Part shown: positions 24,962-33,748 of the stretch, piece by piece | How positions within the stretch are numbered: position 1 is the first letter of the stretch | Layout of the letters: each line of letters begins with the position of its first letter | NCBI RefSeq assembly: GCF_025854335.1 | Contig: NZ_CP107716.1 | Coordinates: 1,295,001-1,359,000, forward strand | Source: Pelagibacterium flavum | Lineage (GTDB): Bacteria > Pseudomonadota > Alphaproteobacteria > Rhizobiales > Devosiaceae | Length of the DNA stretch: 64,000 nt | Reading direction: 5' to 3' | Translations under genes and position numbers: made by a program | The notes under the pieces: generated by a model | What the model saw: the letters and a program-made list of their open reading frames with translations, nothing else | What the model was told of the DNA's origin: nothing | Databases searched by the model: none

Positions 24962-25333
24962 TTAGACGAGGATCGGATTGTGTTTCGGAGGGCGCCGGCC
25001 AGGTTCGGGAACAAAAGAGATTGGACCCAAGCCATGAGGCGGGGCAGATCTCAGGGTCAGAGCCAGAGGCGAATGCAAGCTCACCGGCTCAGACAGCGGA
25101 CCGGCCACTGCACATGCGGTCGCGCACAGCGTATCGTGGTGCCGCTCGGACTTGTGGTGATCGGTTCCATGATTGGTCACGGACATCCCCAAGTCGGCGC
25201 TGACCTGGTGACCTTTGTGGAGTTGCAAACGGCCGATGTCGCTTGACGTCTGTGCCCATGACATCGCCGTTGCCGACACCATCAGCGCGAGGATGGTAAC
25301 GAGCCGCAATATACGTGACGCGAACATGGACAT
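24962..25333 (-). CDS. Small secreted His/Cys protein with Pro-rich C-terminus (member 4)
   Basis: 123 residues: signal peptide (ILRLVTILALMVSATAMSWAQ), His-rich stretch (NHGTDHHKSERHHD), two Cys (LCATACAVAG) and the end FVPEPGRRPPKHNPILV. Situated between copZ and the multicopper oxidase on the same strand. No known family identified with confidence. Composition suggests periplasmic copper binding. Confidence 0.6.
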   Translation of the reverse strand: MSMFASRILRLVTILALMVSATAMSWAQTSSDIGRLQLHKGHQVSADLGMSVTNHGTDHHKSERHHDTLCATACAVAGPLSEPVSLHSPLALTLRSAPPHGLGPISFVPEPGRRPPKHNPILV

Positions 25334-25380
25334 GAAAAAAACTAACCCCGAACGAAAGCGACATCAAGGCGGGTAAGGCT

Positions 25381-25408
25381 CCCCCGGCGCGACATATCGC
25401 GCCGGGGG
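25381..25408. terminator. Perfect 11-bp hairpin downstream of copZ
   Basis: CCCCCGGCGCG (25381-25391) pairs with CGCGCCGGGGG (25398-25408), loop ACATAT. It lies 6 nt past the copZ stop. The leftward side lacks a T-run, so it may attenuate rather than end transcription into the small-protein and oxidase genes. Confidence 0.6.
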
Positions 25409-25414
25409 CATTTC

Positions 25415-25612
25415 TTACATGGACTCAGGAGAATATCCTGCTTCCGCGATAACGCGTTTTAAGGCGTCGCTCGGCTGCGCACTTTCGATGCGCACGGAGT
25501 GCGTGGTGAGATCGACATCCACCTTTGCCGCCGGGTCCGCGCTCTTGACGGCCTTCTCGATTGTTCCTGCGCAGTGGCCGCAGGTCATGTCCTGAACTTT
25601 GAACTCATGCAT
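25415..25612 (-). CDS. copZ: Copper chaperone, CopZ-like HMA domain
   Basis: 65 residues, a single heavy-metal-associated domain with MTCGHC at 9-14 and the usual beta-alpha-beta continuation (VDVDLTTHSVRIES..VIAEAGYSPE). It binds Cu(I) in the cytoplasm and hands it to the CopA ATPase. Transcribed from a MerR-type promoter at 25673-25643, back to back with copA. Confidence 0.93.
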   Translation of the reverse strand: MHEFKVQDMTCGHCAGTIEKAVKSADPAAKVDVDLTTHSVRIESAQPSDALKRVIAEAGYSPESM

Positions 25613-25642
25613 GGGTGTATCCCTTCCGGTTCGACTGCGCCA

Positions 25643-25673
25643 ATCATGGAGCTTCCCACCGTTGGAAGGTCAA
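25643..25673 (-). promoter_or_regulatory. CueR-type promoter of copZ
   Basis: Leftward -35 TTGACC (25673-25668), 19-bp spacer and -10 CATGAT (25648-25643). The long spacer holds the dyad CTTCC-AACGGTG-GGAAG expected for a MerR/CueR activator that untwists the promoter. Confidence 0.82.
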
Positions 25674-25687
25674 GCGCGAATTTGCAC

Positions 25688-25718
25688 TTGACCTTACCAT
25701 GATTGGAAGGATTAGATC
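25688..25718 (+). promoter_or_regulatory. CueR-type promoter of copA-cueR
   Basis: -35 TTGACC (25688-25693), 19-bp spacer and -10 TAGATC (25713-25718) with dyad CCTTACC-ATGAT-TGGAAGG. It rules out the upstream start codon at 25703, which would lie before the transcript, and favours 25751. Confidence 0.85.
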
Positions 25719-25750
25719 ATTGTGCAGTTGTCGAACAAGGACTGCAGAAA

Positions 25751-28291
25751 ATGAACCAGGTGAAACAATTAAACGGCATGAAATCCCTCGATTTTACCAT
25801 CGAGGGGATGACTTGCGCCTCCTGCGTATCACGCGTTGAAAAAGCTATTCGGGCGGTCCCCGGCGTAGCTTCGGCTTCGGTCAACCTCGCCACCGAGCGT
25901 GCGCGAATTGAACTTTCGGGTCCGACAGATATCCGGCAGATCGCCGAGGCGGTGCGTAAAGCCGGGTATACCCCAGCGGCCGCGGAGACTATTACACTCG
26001 ATATCGAGGGCATGACCTGTGCCTCCTGCGTGGGACGGGTCGAAAAGGCGCTCAAACGCATTGACGGTGTCGCTAACGCCGCCGTCAACCTTGCGACCGA
26101 GCGTGCAACAGTCGAAGTGCTTGCAGGAACGGCCACGAAAGAGGATTTGGCGCGCGCCGTTGAGGCGGCTGGCTACAGTGTCCGAAGTGTCGCGGCTGAA
26201 GCCAAGACCAACGGACCCAGTCGCGAACAGATCAAGGAAGCCGAAGCCATCTCGCTTCGCAACGCGATGCTTCTTGCAGCGCTGCTCACCGCTCCGCTTT
26301 TCGTCATCGAGATGGGCTCGCACTTCATTCCTGCAGTGCACATGTTCATCATGGACACCATTGGCATGCAGACCAATCGGTATCTGCAGTTCATCCTGGC
26401 CACGATCGTGCTGTTTGGTCCGGGGCGCCGGTTCCTCGTCAAAGGCTTTCCCAACCTCTGGCGCCGGACACCGGACATGAATTCCCTTGTCGCACTGGGA
26501 GCTTCCGCTGCGTGGGGATATTCTGTGGTTGCAACCTTCACACCCCAACTGCTGCCGGCCGGCACGAGCAATGTCTATTACGAGGCCGCAGCCGTTATCG
26601 TCACCCTGATCCTGCTCGGCCGTTATCTCGAGGCGCGGGCCAAGGGACGCACCGGACAGGCAATCAAACGCCTTGTCGGACTGCAGGCGAAGACGGCGCG
26701 GATCGAACGCGATGGTGCGATCGTTGAGATCGATCTCGATGAGGTCGTGGCCGGGAATGTTGTTCACATTCGCCCGGGTGACAAAATTCCGGTCGACGGC
26801 CGCGTGCTCTCAGGATCCTCCTATGTCGATGAGGCAATGATCACCGGTGAACCGGTCCCCGTTCAAAAGACGGCAGGTGCCGAAGTGGTTGGCGGGACAA
26901 TCAACAAAACGGGCGCGTTCACGTTTGAAGCGACCCGGGTCGGGCGTGACACGGTGCTGGCCCAGATCATTGCCATGGTCGAGGCAGCACAAGGGGCAAA
27001 GCTGCCGATCCAGGCGTTGGTCGACCGGGTTACCGGGGTCTTTGTGCCAGTCGTAATCGGTTTGGCCGCTTTCACATTTCTGGTCTGGCTGATGTTCGGC
27101 CCCTCTCCACAGCTGAGCTTTGCGCTGGTCAACGCCGTCGCCGTGCTCATTATTGCATGTCCATGTGCCATGGGGCTGGCGACACCCACGTCCATCATGG
27201 TTGGCACCGGGCGGGCGGCCGAGCTAGGCATCCTGTTCCGCAAGGGCGAAGCGCTGCAAACCCTGCGATCGGCCGAAGTCGTCGCGCTCGACAAGACCGG
27301 AACTTTGACCTTGGGCCAGCCCGAGTTGACCGATATGATCGTCGCTCCGGGGTTCGAGGAGGATGACGTTCTCAGGCTCGTGGCAAGCCTCGAGCAGCAC
27401 TCCGAACACCCGATAGCCGAGGCGATCGTTCGTGGTGCGCATGCCAGGTCTGTAGACCTTTTGGCCGCCGATAATTTTCTGGCCGATCCGGGTTTTGGCG
27501 TCACCGGTGACGTGGATGGGCGCAAAGTGCTGGTTGGGGCCGACCGCGCCTTGAAACGCAGCGGAATTGAGGTCGGTTCATTCGCAAACCAGGCGGTTGA
27601 ATTTGCCGAAATGGGAAAGTCGCCACTCTATGCAGCAATTGATGGACGGCTGGCGGCCATCATTTCGGTGGCCGATCCTATCAAGCCCACGTCGCGCACA
27701 GCGATAGAGCGCCTTCACGCCCTGGGGCTTAAGGTGGCGATGATCACAGGCGATAACGAAAAAACCGCACAGGCTGTAGCCAAACAACTCGGTATCGACG
27801 AGGTAGTCGCCGAGGTGCTGCCGAGCGGTAAGGTCGACGCCATCAAAGCGCTTCGCGAGGCAGGCCGCCACCTCGCCTTTGTGGGCGATGGTATCAATGA
27901 TGCGCCCGCGCTTGCCGAAGCCGATGTCGGCATTGCCGTGGGAACGGGAACGGACATCGCGATCGAAAGTGCCGATGTGGTTTTGATGTCGGGCGACCTC
28001 ACCGCCGTCGGCGACGCCATCGCCTTGAGCAAGGCGACGATCCGCAATATTAAGCAAAACCTCTTTTGGGCATTTGCATACAACACTGTCTTGATCCCGG
28101 TGGCAGCCGGTTTGCTCTATCCCGTTTGGGGAATTCTGCTCTCGCCGGCCCTCGCTGCGGGGGCCATGGCCCTTTCGAGCGTATTTGTGCTGGGGAACGC
28201 CCTGCGGCTGAGGCGGTTTGCGCCTCGGCCCATCGATCCTCATCCCGTACCTCAGCAACTTTCCCAGATGAATCTGGAGCCCGCACAATGA
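25751..28291 (+). CDS. copA: Cu(I)-exporting P1B-1 ATPase with two HMA domains
   Basis: 846 residues. Two N-terminal HMA domains carry GMTCASC (Cys at 22/25 and again about 75 residues later). Eight membrane helices follow, with the transport motif ACPCAMG (CPC at 470-472), actuator TGEPVPV, phosphorylation DKTGTLT at 514, HP motif SEHPIAEAI and hinge [10 protein letters not shown]. These define a Cu(I)/Ag(I) efflux pump in the inner membrane. The start ATG 25751 is placed just behind the MerR-type promoter. The stop overlaps cueR by 4 nt, so pump and regulator are coupled. Confidence 0.95.
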   Translation: MNQVKQLNGMKSLDFTIEGMTCASCVSRVEKAIRAVPGVASASVNLATERARIELSGPTDIRQIAEAVRKAGYTPAAAETITLDIEGMTCASCVGRVEKALKRIDGVANAAVNLATERATVEVLAGTATKEDLARAVEAAGYSVRSVAAEAKTNGPSREQIKEAEAISLRNAMLLAALLTAPLFVIEMGSHFIPAVHMFIMDTIGMQTNRYLQFILATIVLFGPGRRFLVKGFPNLWRRTPDMNSLVALGASAAWGYSVVATFTPQLLPAGTSNVYYEAAAVIVTLILLGRYLEARAKGRTGQAIKRLVGLQAKTARIERDGAIVEIDLDEVVAGNVVHIRPGDKIPVDGRVLSGSSYVDEAMITGEPVPVQKTAGAEVVGGTINKTGAFTFEATRVGRDTVLAQIIAMVEAAQGAKLPIQALVDRVTGVFVPVVIGLAAFTFLVWLMFGPSPQLSFALVNAVAVLIIACPCAMGLATPTSIMVGTGRAAELGILFRKGEALQTLRSAEVVALDKTGTLTLGQPELTDMIVAPGFEEDDVLRLVASLEQHSEHPIAEAIVRGAHARSVDLLAADNFLADPGFGVTGDVDGRKVLVGADRALKRSGIEVGSFANQAVEFAEMGKSPLYAAIDGRLAAIISVADPIKPTSRTAIERLHALGLKVAMITGDNEKTAQAVAKQLGIDEVVAEVLPSGKVDAIKALREAGRHLAFVGDGINDAPALAEADVGIAVGTGTDIAIESADVVLMSGDLTAVGDAIALSKATIRNIKQNLFWAFAYNTVLIPVAAGLLYPVWGILLSPALAAGAMALSSVFVLGNALRLRRFAPRPIDPHPVPQQLSQMNLEPAQ

Positions 28292-28749
28292 ATATCGGAC
28301 AGGCAGCCAAAGCTTCAGGCGTATCGGCGAAAATGATCCGCTACTATGAATCCATAGGGCTCATAGCGCCGGTGCACCGAACAGATGCCGGATATCGCAT
28401 CTACGATGATCAGGACGTCCACACTTTGCGGTTCATCAGCCGGGCGCGGGATTTGGGGTTTTCGGTGGACGACATGCGCGAACTTCTGGCGCTGTGGCGG
28501 GATCGAGAACGGGCCAGCGCGGATGTCAAAGCGATCGCATTGGCCCATGTAGAAATACTGGAGGAAAAGGCGAGGGCCCTGCAGCAAATGAGCGAGACGC
28601 TAAAGCATCTCGCCTCCCACTGTCATGGAGACGGTCGCCCAGACTGTCCCATCATCGAGGATTTCGCCAAACCTGAATTGGCCAAACAAAGGTTGAAACG
28701 CAAGCCTCGCTTTGAGGCAGGAGTTTTGGTTTCCGCGAAACCGGGATAA
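28288..28749 (+). CDS. cueR: CueR-like MerR-family copper regulator
   Basis: 153 residues. MerR HTH at the N-terminus ([26 protein letters not shown]) and [16 protein letters not shown], a dimerisation helix, and the metal loop CHGDGRPDC with Cys at 112 and 120, the same positions as in E. coli CueR. It senses Cu(I) and activates promoters with 19-bp spacers, three of which are seen in this block. Its ATG lies in the copA stop (ATGA), giving autoregulation through the copA promoter. Confidence 0.94.
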   Translation: MNIGQAAKASGVSAKMIRYYESIGLIAPVHRTDAGYRIYDDQDVHTLRFISRARDLGFSVDDMRELLALWRDRERASADVKAIALAHVEILEEKARALQQMSETLKHLASHCHGDGRPDCPIIEDFAKPELAKQRLKRKPRFEAGVLVSAKPG

Positions 28750-28763
28750 CTGCCTTCTGACTA

Positions 28764-29219
28764 TCAGTTTTGCTCGGACATTTGTTCTTGGTAAGCGCGT
28801 GCGCGTTCGGGCCAAGTGCTTTTGATGTAGTCGAGAATTGCCTCGATCTCGTCGTCAGTGAGCATGTCCCCGAACGCCGGCATGTCGCTTTCATAATTTC
28901 CACCAACAATCGCTGCCACGCCATCATGGGTGATGCGAAAAAGTTGCTCGTCGCTGTGATGCCAGGTGTGACCTGTCTCATCGTGGGGAGGAGCCGGCAT
29001 GCGACCGTTAGGCAGACGCTGGCGCCATTGGGGCTGGCCCTCGAGCGTTTCACCGTGACAAGCAGCGCAATTGTCGAGATACAGCTGCCGACCTTCGGCC
29101 GAATTCTCGACGGCATGCGGGAGGGTTCCGCCGATCGCGAAGGAGACCGCAAGAATGGCGAAGAGCATACTCACCGATGCGGCTATGACCGCTATTGGAG
29201 CCATGATTGAATTTTTCAT
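28764..29219 (-). CDS. Membrane-anchored monoheme cytochrome c
   Basis: 151 residues: N-terminal helix ([24 protein letters not shown]) and haem site CAACH at 51-55, with distal Met probably in [12 protein letters not shown]. It is convergent to cueR with 14 bp between. Likely carries electrons at the outer face of the inner membrane; similar small cytochromes accompany copper oxidases. Confidence 0.87.
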   Translation of the reverse strand: MKNSIMAPIAVIAASVSMLFAILAVSFAIGGTLPHAVENSAEGRQLYLDNCAACHGETLEGQPQWRQRLPNGRMPAPPHDETGHTWHHSDEQLFRITHDGVAAIVGGNYESDMPAFGDMLTDDEIEAILDYIKSTWPERARAYQEQMSEQN

Positions 29220-29294
29220 TTCCAGGGTTGTGCGCCGGCAAGGCTGGCGATGTCGACCAATGTATCCGCAATTTTGGTCATCTTAGTGCGTGCA

Positions 29295-29399
29295 TCAATT
29301 TTCTACGACCCTCCTTTCGACATAGTCGATGCGCTTCGCCTCGAGCTGGTGCGCTGCCTTATTGAGGAGGGAGATATGCTCGGGACTGAAGAATTTCAT
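29295..29399 (-). pseudogene. 34-codon ORF coupled to the AbiEi gene, possibly a truncated toxin
   Basis: ATG 29399 overlaps the AbiEi stop as ATGA. The product MKFFSPEHISLLNKAAHQLE plus AKRIDYVERRVVEN ends at TGA 29295. In AbiE systems the second gene is a nucleotidyltransferase toxin of about 300 residues, coupled in this way. Here the frame stops after 34 codons and the next gene (cytochrome c) begins 75 bp on, so the partner is either truncated or a genuinely tiny protein. Confidence 0.5.
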
Positions 29400-30265
29400 C
29401 GACGCATACCCCATGTGTAGCTGCCAACCTCGGCCAACAGATCGGCTTCAGTGATGTTCACCAGCAGTCCCCATTCGCGCTCATACCCGATGTGGTCAGG
29501 CAGTCGCTCCTGACCACCAAAGACCGATCTTGCAGAGGCCGGAATGACTGATCGAAGGGCTGACCGGGCGGCGTCTCCAAGGTAATTTGGCGAATACAGG
29601 TCGAGCAAAAATCCGAGCCGCTGCGCTACCGAAACCGAACCGTGTTGAATAGCGGTTTCCACCAGGGCCTCGTCGGATACTCCTCGAGACCCATTGGCTA
29701 CAATGACCGCCAGCTCCGTTGGTCCGCCGCATAGTTCGGGCCTGTCAACGCAATCGACGATTGTTTTCTCGGGCGTCGAAGCTCGAAATGTCCGCCCCAT
29801 GGACTCCATTTCCTGCCAGCCGAAGAACTTTTTCGGGGACAGCTTTACATACCGAACCACATTGCCCTGAAGGATTTTTCGTGGCATCTGTCGATCTGTG
29901 GCGACCGTTAACTCCCCGGGCACTTGGGTGGTCATTCCGTGCCGACTGGCGGCTCCCCACCAACCGACATAACCTACGTCAGCTGATGCCGAAGCCAGGA
30001 CATAGATGTCGAAGTCCTCAAATTTCTCGGAGCCCCACGCCGGCGGAAGAACGACGTAGCGACCACCTCCAACCGACTGCAGCCAGCCTTTTGACACCAA
30101 GCGCTTGATCGCATTTCGGGCACGATCCTCGTGACCAAATACAGCGATTGCCTCGTCGGTGGTTAGGCTCGACTTCCCTTGAGCCACGACGTCCAAAAAC
30201 AGCTTGGCCTCGATAGGGCCTAGGCTGCGGAGATTAACATCATCGTGGTTTGGCGTGCTGGACAT
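29396..30265 (-). CDS. AbiEi-type antitoxin/transcription repressor
   Basis: 289 residues. A winged-helix N-terminus (LFLDVVAQGKSSLTTDEAIAVFGHEDRARNAIKRLVSKGWLQSVGGGRYVVLPP) is followed by the AbiEi C-terminal domain (YVGWWGAASRHGMTTQVPGEL, KKFFGWQEME, ASTPEKTIVDCVDRPELCGG). In type IV AbiE toxin-antitoxin systems this protein represses its own operon by binding inverted repeats and neutralises a nucleotidyltransferase. A 16-bp inverted repeat lies just upstream of its start. No full-length toxin gene follows. Confidence 0.85.
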   Translation of the reverse strand: MSSTPNHDDVNLRSLGPIEAKLFLDVVAQGKSSLTTDEAIAVFGHEDRARNAIKRLVSKGWLQSVGGGRYVVLPPAWGSEKFEDFDIYVLASASADVGYVGWWGAASRHGMTTQVPGELTVATDRQMPRKILQGNVVRYVKLSPKKFFGWQEMESMGRTFRASTPEKTIVDCVDRPELCGGPTELAVIVANGSRGVSDEALVETAIQHGSVSVAQRLGFLLDLYSPNYLGDAARSALRSVIPASARSVFGGQERLPDHIGYEREWGLLVNITEADLLAEVGSYTWGMRR

Positions 30266-30612
30266 GCTATACTATATACATTTTAATCTTAGCATAGGTG
30301 AGATTAAAATGTATATGTTAAAGCGCGGATAGAACACGCTTCCCACTATGTTTTAATCGGTATCCAAGGTTTTGGCCTCTGCTACGGTTCTGATGGATGA
30401 GTTAAAATAGCGGGGCACTCCGACCTCCGGCTGCGTGGCCCGATTCCCTTTATGCTTCAGGGCACAAACGTATGGGCTCATTTATCAGGCTATGCCACCG
30501 GATGTTCAGCGTCGCATCCGGCTGACGACCGACGCCGGTGAAAACTCCAACAGGGAATTTTCCGATCACGTCCGACACACTTTGTCTTGAGGGGATTATG
30601 CAAAGCTCAGTC
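30266..30612. other. Intergenic region with operator and weak hairpin
   Basis: AT-rich at its left end where the AbiEi operator lies; half-site-like copies (GTTTTAATCGG near 30350, GTTAAAATAG near 30402) follow. A 7-bp stem CCGGATG/CATCCGG (30498-30521) sits beyond the YdcF stop. No gene recognised. Confidence 0.5.
30274..30316. promoter_or_regulatory. 16-bp perfect inverted repeat, likely AbiEi operator
   Basis: ATATACATTTTAATCT (30274-30289) and AGATTAAAATGTATAT (30301-30316) are perfect inverted copies with an 11-bp spacer, 9 bp upstream of the AbiEi start. AbiEi repressors bind such repeats over their own promoter. Confidence 0.8.
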
Positions 30613-31407
30613 TCAATCCCGCGGCGATGGGAAAGTCTCTTCAGTGAACCCTGCCAGGCGATAACTCAAAAGGCCGACCCATTCGTGGGCCGCCAGGTCG
30701 GTTGTCGAGAGCCCGTTCGACGCCGTTCCAGGCCAGGTGCCGCCTGCGGATTTGGTCCGGTAATCGACCGGGTAAGGTACAACCGTCAGGTTCGTAGTCC
30801 TGAAGCAAGCAACAGCGCGTGGCATGTGACTGGCCGACGTCACAAGAATCCAGGTGCTGGACGCGCGCCCAGCAAGAGCGGCGGCCGTTTCTCGGGCATT
30901 CTCGCACGTGTTGCGGGATAGTTCTTCCATGGTGAGGCGTTCGGCGGCAACCCCAGAACTGATCAAGGCGTGTCGCGCCAGTTCGGACTCGGTGAGGCTA
31001 CCATCGTTCGACAGGTGTCCTCCACCGCCAGAAAGAAAGATCTGGGCCTCGGGATAGCGCGCTGCGAGCATGCGGGTCTCAACAATGCGCTCGCCGGCTT
31101 CATTGAGAACGAGTGTGTCCCGGTCGAAAGAGATGTGCGTATCGACAGCACCACCGAGCATGATGACGCCTGCAACATCGTCGGGTAGTGCAGTCCTGGG
31201 AAATCTGTTTTCCAATACGCCCAATGCGAACGGGCCAAGAGGTGACCAAGCCGCAAGGGCCAATCCCAAAATCGAAACGATCCCGAGTGCGGCAGCCAGT
31301 TTCCGGATCTTCATGACCCAAAACGCCAGCGCCGCCAGAAGGGCCAGCAACAGAACGTTGGACGGCGTGAGAAAGAAGTCGAGAATTTGCGAAACGGCAA
31401 AGAACAC
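30613..31407 (-). CDS. YdcF/DUF218 family membrane protein
   Basis: 264 residues: two N-terminal membrane helices (NVLLLALLAALAFWVM and GIVSILGLALAAW), then the DUF218 domain: DVAGVIMLGGAVDT, IFLSGGGG, NTCENARETAAAL, ILVTSASHMPRAVACF and VVPYPVDYRT. Members (ElyC, SanA, YdcF) act in envelope integrity and peptidoglycan lipid-carrier handling; the reaction is unresolved. Not obviously linked to copper. Confidence 0.88.
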   Translation of the reverse strand: MFFAVSQILDFFLTPSNVLLLALLAALAFWVMKIRKLAAALGIVSILGLALAAWSPLGPFALGVLENRFPRTALPDDVAGVIMLGGAVDTHISFDRDTLVLNEAGERIVETRMLAARYPEAQIFLSGGGGHLSNDGSLTESELARHALISSGVAAERLTMEELSRNTCENARETAAALAGRASSTWILVTSASHMPRAVACFRTTNLTVVPYPVDYRTKSAGGTWPGTASNGLSTTDLAAHEWVGLLSYRLAGFTEETFPSPRD

Positions 31408-31474
31408 CGGAAACCTCCCTTGGTTTCGCCACCTAACACTGGCGGCATCAACAAAGGATTGACGCGAATAGGAC

Positions 31475-31505
31475 TTGACCTTCCCAGCATTGGAAGGAGC
31501 ACGAT
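31475..31505 (+). promoter_or_regulatory. CueR-type promoter of the CopB-like ATPase
   Basis: -35 TTGACC (31475-31480), dyad CCTTCCC-AGCAT-TGGAAGG within a 19-20 bp spacer and a weak -10 CACGAT/ACGATA around 31500-31506, 80 bp before the ATPase start. Matches the copA and copZ promoters closely. Confidence 0.8.
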
Positions 31506-31585
31506 ACCCTTAGGTTGTCTCACCCGCGATCAGTGCTCGTGGCTGAAAACATGTAGGGCTGTTGCAAGAGCGAAGAGGGATTGGA

Positions 31586-33625
31586 ATGGATCAGCACCAA
31601 CAACACCGTCATGTCCATGACACTGCCGAGACCGAAGACATCACGGCACGCGACAAGCATGCGGGGCATTCGGTGGCAATGTTTCGTGACAAATTCTGGC
31701 TCTCACTGGCCCTCACAGTTCCGACGGTGTTTTGGGAGCCGATGATCCAGGAATGGTTCGGGTATACGGCGCCACGGTTTCCAGGATCCGAATTCATTCC
31801 CGCCCTTTTTGGGACGGTTGTCTTCATCTACGGGGGGTGGGTGTTTCTGAACAGTGCAATCGGTGAGCTCAAGGCGCGGCTCCCGGGCATGATGACGCTG
31901 ATCTCGCTGGCCATCTCCGTTGCGTTTGTCTACAGCGTTGCCGTCTTGCTCGGGTTCGACGGTCACCCGCTGTGGTGGGAGCTGGCCACATTGGTGACCA
32001 TCATGCTGCTGGGACACTGGATCGAGATGCGCTCGATTTCCCAGGCGCAAGGCGCACTCAACGAACTGGCGAAGTTATTGCCCGATTTGGCTGTACGGGT
32101 AATTGAAGGAGATAGGACCGAAGAGGTGCCCGTGTCGGGCCTCAGGACGGATGACGTCGTTCTTGTGCGACCAGGGGCCTCGATTCCGGCCGATGGCGTC
32201 GTCATGTCGGGCAAAAGCGCTGTCAACGAATCCATGATTACCGGGGAATCTCAACTGGTCGACAAGACAGATGGATCCGAAGTGCTCGGCGGCACCGTGA
32301 ACGGGCAGGGCTCCCTTCGAGTGCGCGTGCTTCAAACAGGTCAGGAGACGGCCTTGGCCGGCATCATGAGGCTGGTTTCTCAAGCACAATCATCCCGCTC
32401 GCGCGCCCAGGCGCTGGCCGACCGGGCCGCCTTTCTGCTCACTATCGTTGCCATCGTTGCCGGTGTCGCGACCCTTGCCGCATGGTCGCTGCTCGGTGCC
32501 GAGATCGATTTTACGGTTACCCGGGTGGTGACCGTGCTCGTCATCGCCTGTCCTCACGCCCTAGGGCTCGCCGTTCCACTGGTCACGGCCATTTCAACCA
32601 CCCTGGGTGCCCGCAATGGTTTGCTCATTCGGGACCGTCGCGGTCTTGAGGAAGCGCGAAATCTCGACACGGTCGTATTCGACAAGACCGGAACATTGAC
32701 GCTTGGTTCCCACCGGGTGGTCGAGATTGTCGCCGCGAAGGAAAATGATCCGGATACGGTATTGTCGCTCGCAGCAGCAGTCGAACGGGACTCCGAACAC
32801 CCAATCGCACAGGCATTGCTCAAGAGCGCAGAAGACAAAGGTCTCGCGCTCCCGCGGTCGTCGAGTTTCGAGGCGGCAGCTGGCAAGGGCGTCGAGGCTG
32901 TTGTCGAGGCACGCCGCTTGTCCGTTGGGGGGCCGGCGTTGTTGCGGGAACGCAATGTCGAGCTCGACAATGACATGGAGAACGCAAGCCTTCGCTTTGG
33001 TGACAACGGGCAGGCCGCGATCTATCTTTTGGAGGGCGAGAACGTTTTGGCCGTTTTTGCGATCGCCGATCAGGTACGCCCGGAGTCTAGGGAGGCAGTA
33101 GCCAAGCTACAGTCGATGGGTATCGAGGTCGTCATCCTGACGGGGGACTCAGAGGCCGTTGCGCGATCTGTGGGTCGAGAGCTTGGGATAGATACAGTCT
33201 TTTCCGGCGTGTTGCCCGATCAGAAATCGGACAAGATCAAGGAACTGCAGGCCCGGGGCAAGCGCGTCGCCATGGTAGGTGATGGCGTCAACGACGCTCC
33301 CGCTCTCGTCACCGCGGATGTAGGTGTGGCCATAGGTGCGGGAACCGATGTTGCTGTCGAAGCAGGCGACGTGGTGCTAGTGCGTTCCGATCCCCGGGAC
33401 ATTGCCCGCATCGTAACCCTCAGCCGCGCGACCTATCGCAAGATGATCCAGAACCTGTGGTGGGCCGCCGGATACAATATTGTTGCGATCCCGCTCGCTG
33501 CCGGGGTGCTCTATTGGGCCGGTATCGTCCTGGCGCCCGCGGTGGGGGCGGTGCTAATGTCTGCCAGCACGGTCATCGTTGCGATCAACGCTCAGTTGCT
33601 ACGGCGGCTCGACATGGCGCGATAG
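31586..33625 (+). CDS. copB: CopB-like P1B ATPase with CPH motif
   Basis: 679 residues. His-rich N-terminus (MDQHQQHRHVHD) in place of HMA domains, membrane motif ACPHALG (CPH at 322-324), [25 protein letters not shown] and [13 protein letters not shown] pumps (P1B-3) are associated with Cu(II) or Cu(I)/Ag(I) export. The ATG 31586 has AGAGGGA upstream and is preferred to a TTG at 31562. Preceded by its own CueR-type promoter, so it complements CopA in the copper response. Confidence 0.93.
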   Translation: MDQHQQHRHVHDTAETEDITARDKHAGHSVAMFRDKFWLSLALTVPTVFWEPMIQEWFGYTAPRFPGSEFIPALFGTVVFIYGGWVFLNSAIGELKARLPGMMTLISLAISVAFVYSVAVLLGFDGHPLWWELATLVTIMLLGHWIEMRSISQAQGALNELAKLLPDLAVRVIEGDRTEEVPVSGLRTDDVVLVRPGASIPADGVVMSGKSAVNESMITGESQLVDKTDGSEVLGGTVNGQGSLRVRVLQTGQETALAGIMRLVSQAQSSRSRAQALADRAAFLLTIVAIVAGVATLAAWSLLGAEIDFTVTRVVTVLVIACPHALGLAVPLVTAISTTLGARNGLLIRDRRGLEEARNLDTVVFDKTGTLTLGSHRVVEIVAAKENDPDTVLSLAAAVERDSEHPIAQALLKSAEDKGLALPRSSSFEAAAGKGVEAVVEARRLSVGGPALLRERNVELDNDMENASLRFGDNGQAAIYLLEGENVLAVFAIADQVRPESREAVAKLQSMGIEVVILTGDSEAVARSVGRELGIDTVFSGVLPDQKSDKIKELQARGKRVAMVGDGVNDAPALVTADVGVAIGAGTDVAVEAGDVVLVRSDPRDIARIVTLSRATYRKMIQNLWWAAGYNIVAIPLAAGVLYWAGIVLAPAVGAVLMSASTVIVAINAQLLRRLDMAR

Positions 33626-33711
33626 ACAGATCTTACTCGGACGAGCCCGTCGGAGATGGGTTGCGCGGCCGAGGCAAAGCGGTGTCGGCTATCAATGCAC
33701 GCGGCAGACGA

Positions 33712-33741
33712 GGAAGGGCGCGCTGGCTTGCCGGCCCTTCC
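33712..33741 (+). terminator. Terminator hairpin behind copB
   Basis: GGAAGGGC (33712-33719) pairs with GCCCTTCC (33734-33741) and is followed by TCTTCCCTT. It also separates copB from the convergent DUF305 gene ending at 33749. Confidence 0.65.
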
Positions 33742-33748
33742 TCTTCCC

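Noticed and set aside
25381..25408. CRISPR-like or attachment repeat
   Set aside because: A single perfect hairpin with no second copy; more simply an attenuator or terminator.
25703..25750. Upstream start of copA at 25703
   Set aside because: It lies inside the CueR-type promoter before the predicted transcript start; the added residues do not resemble the family.
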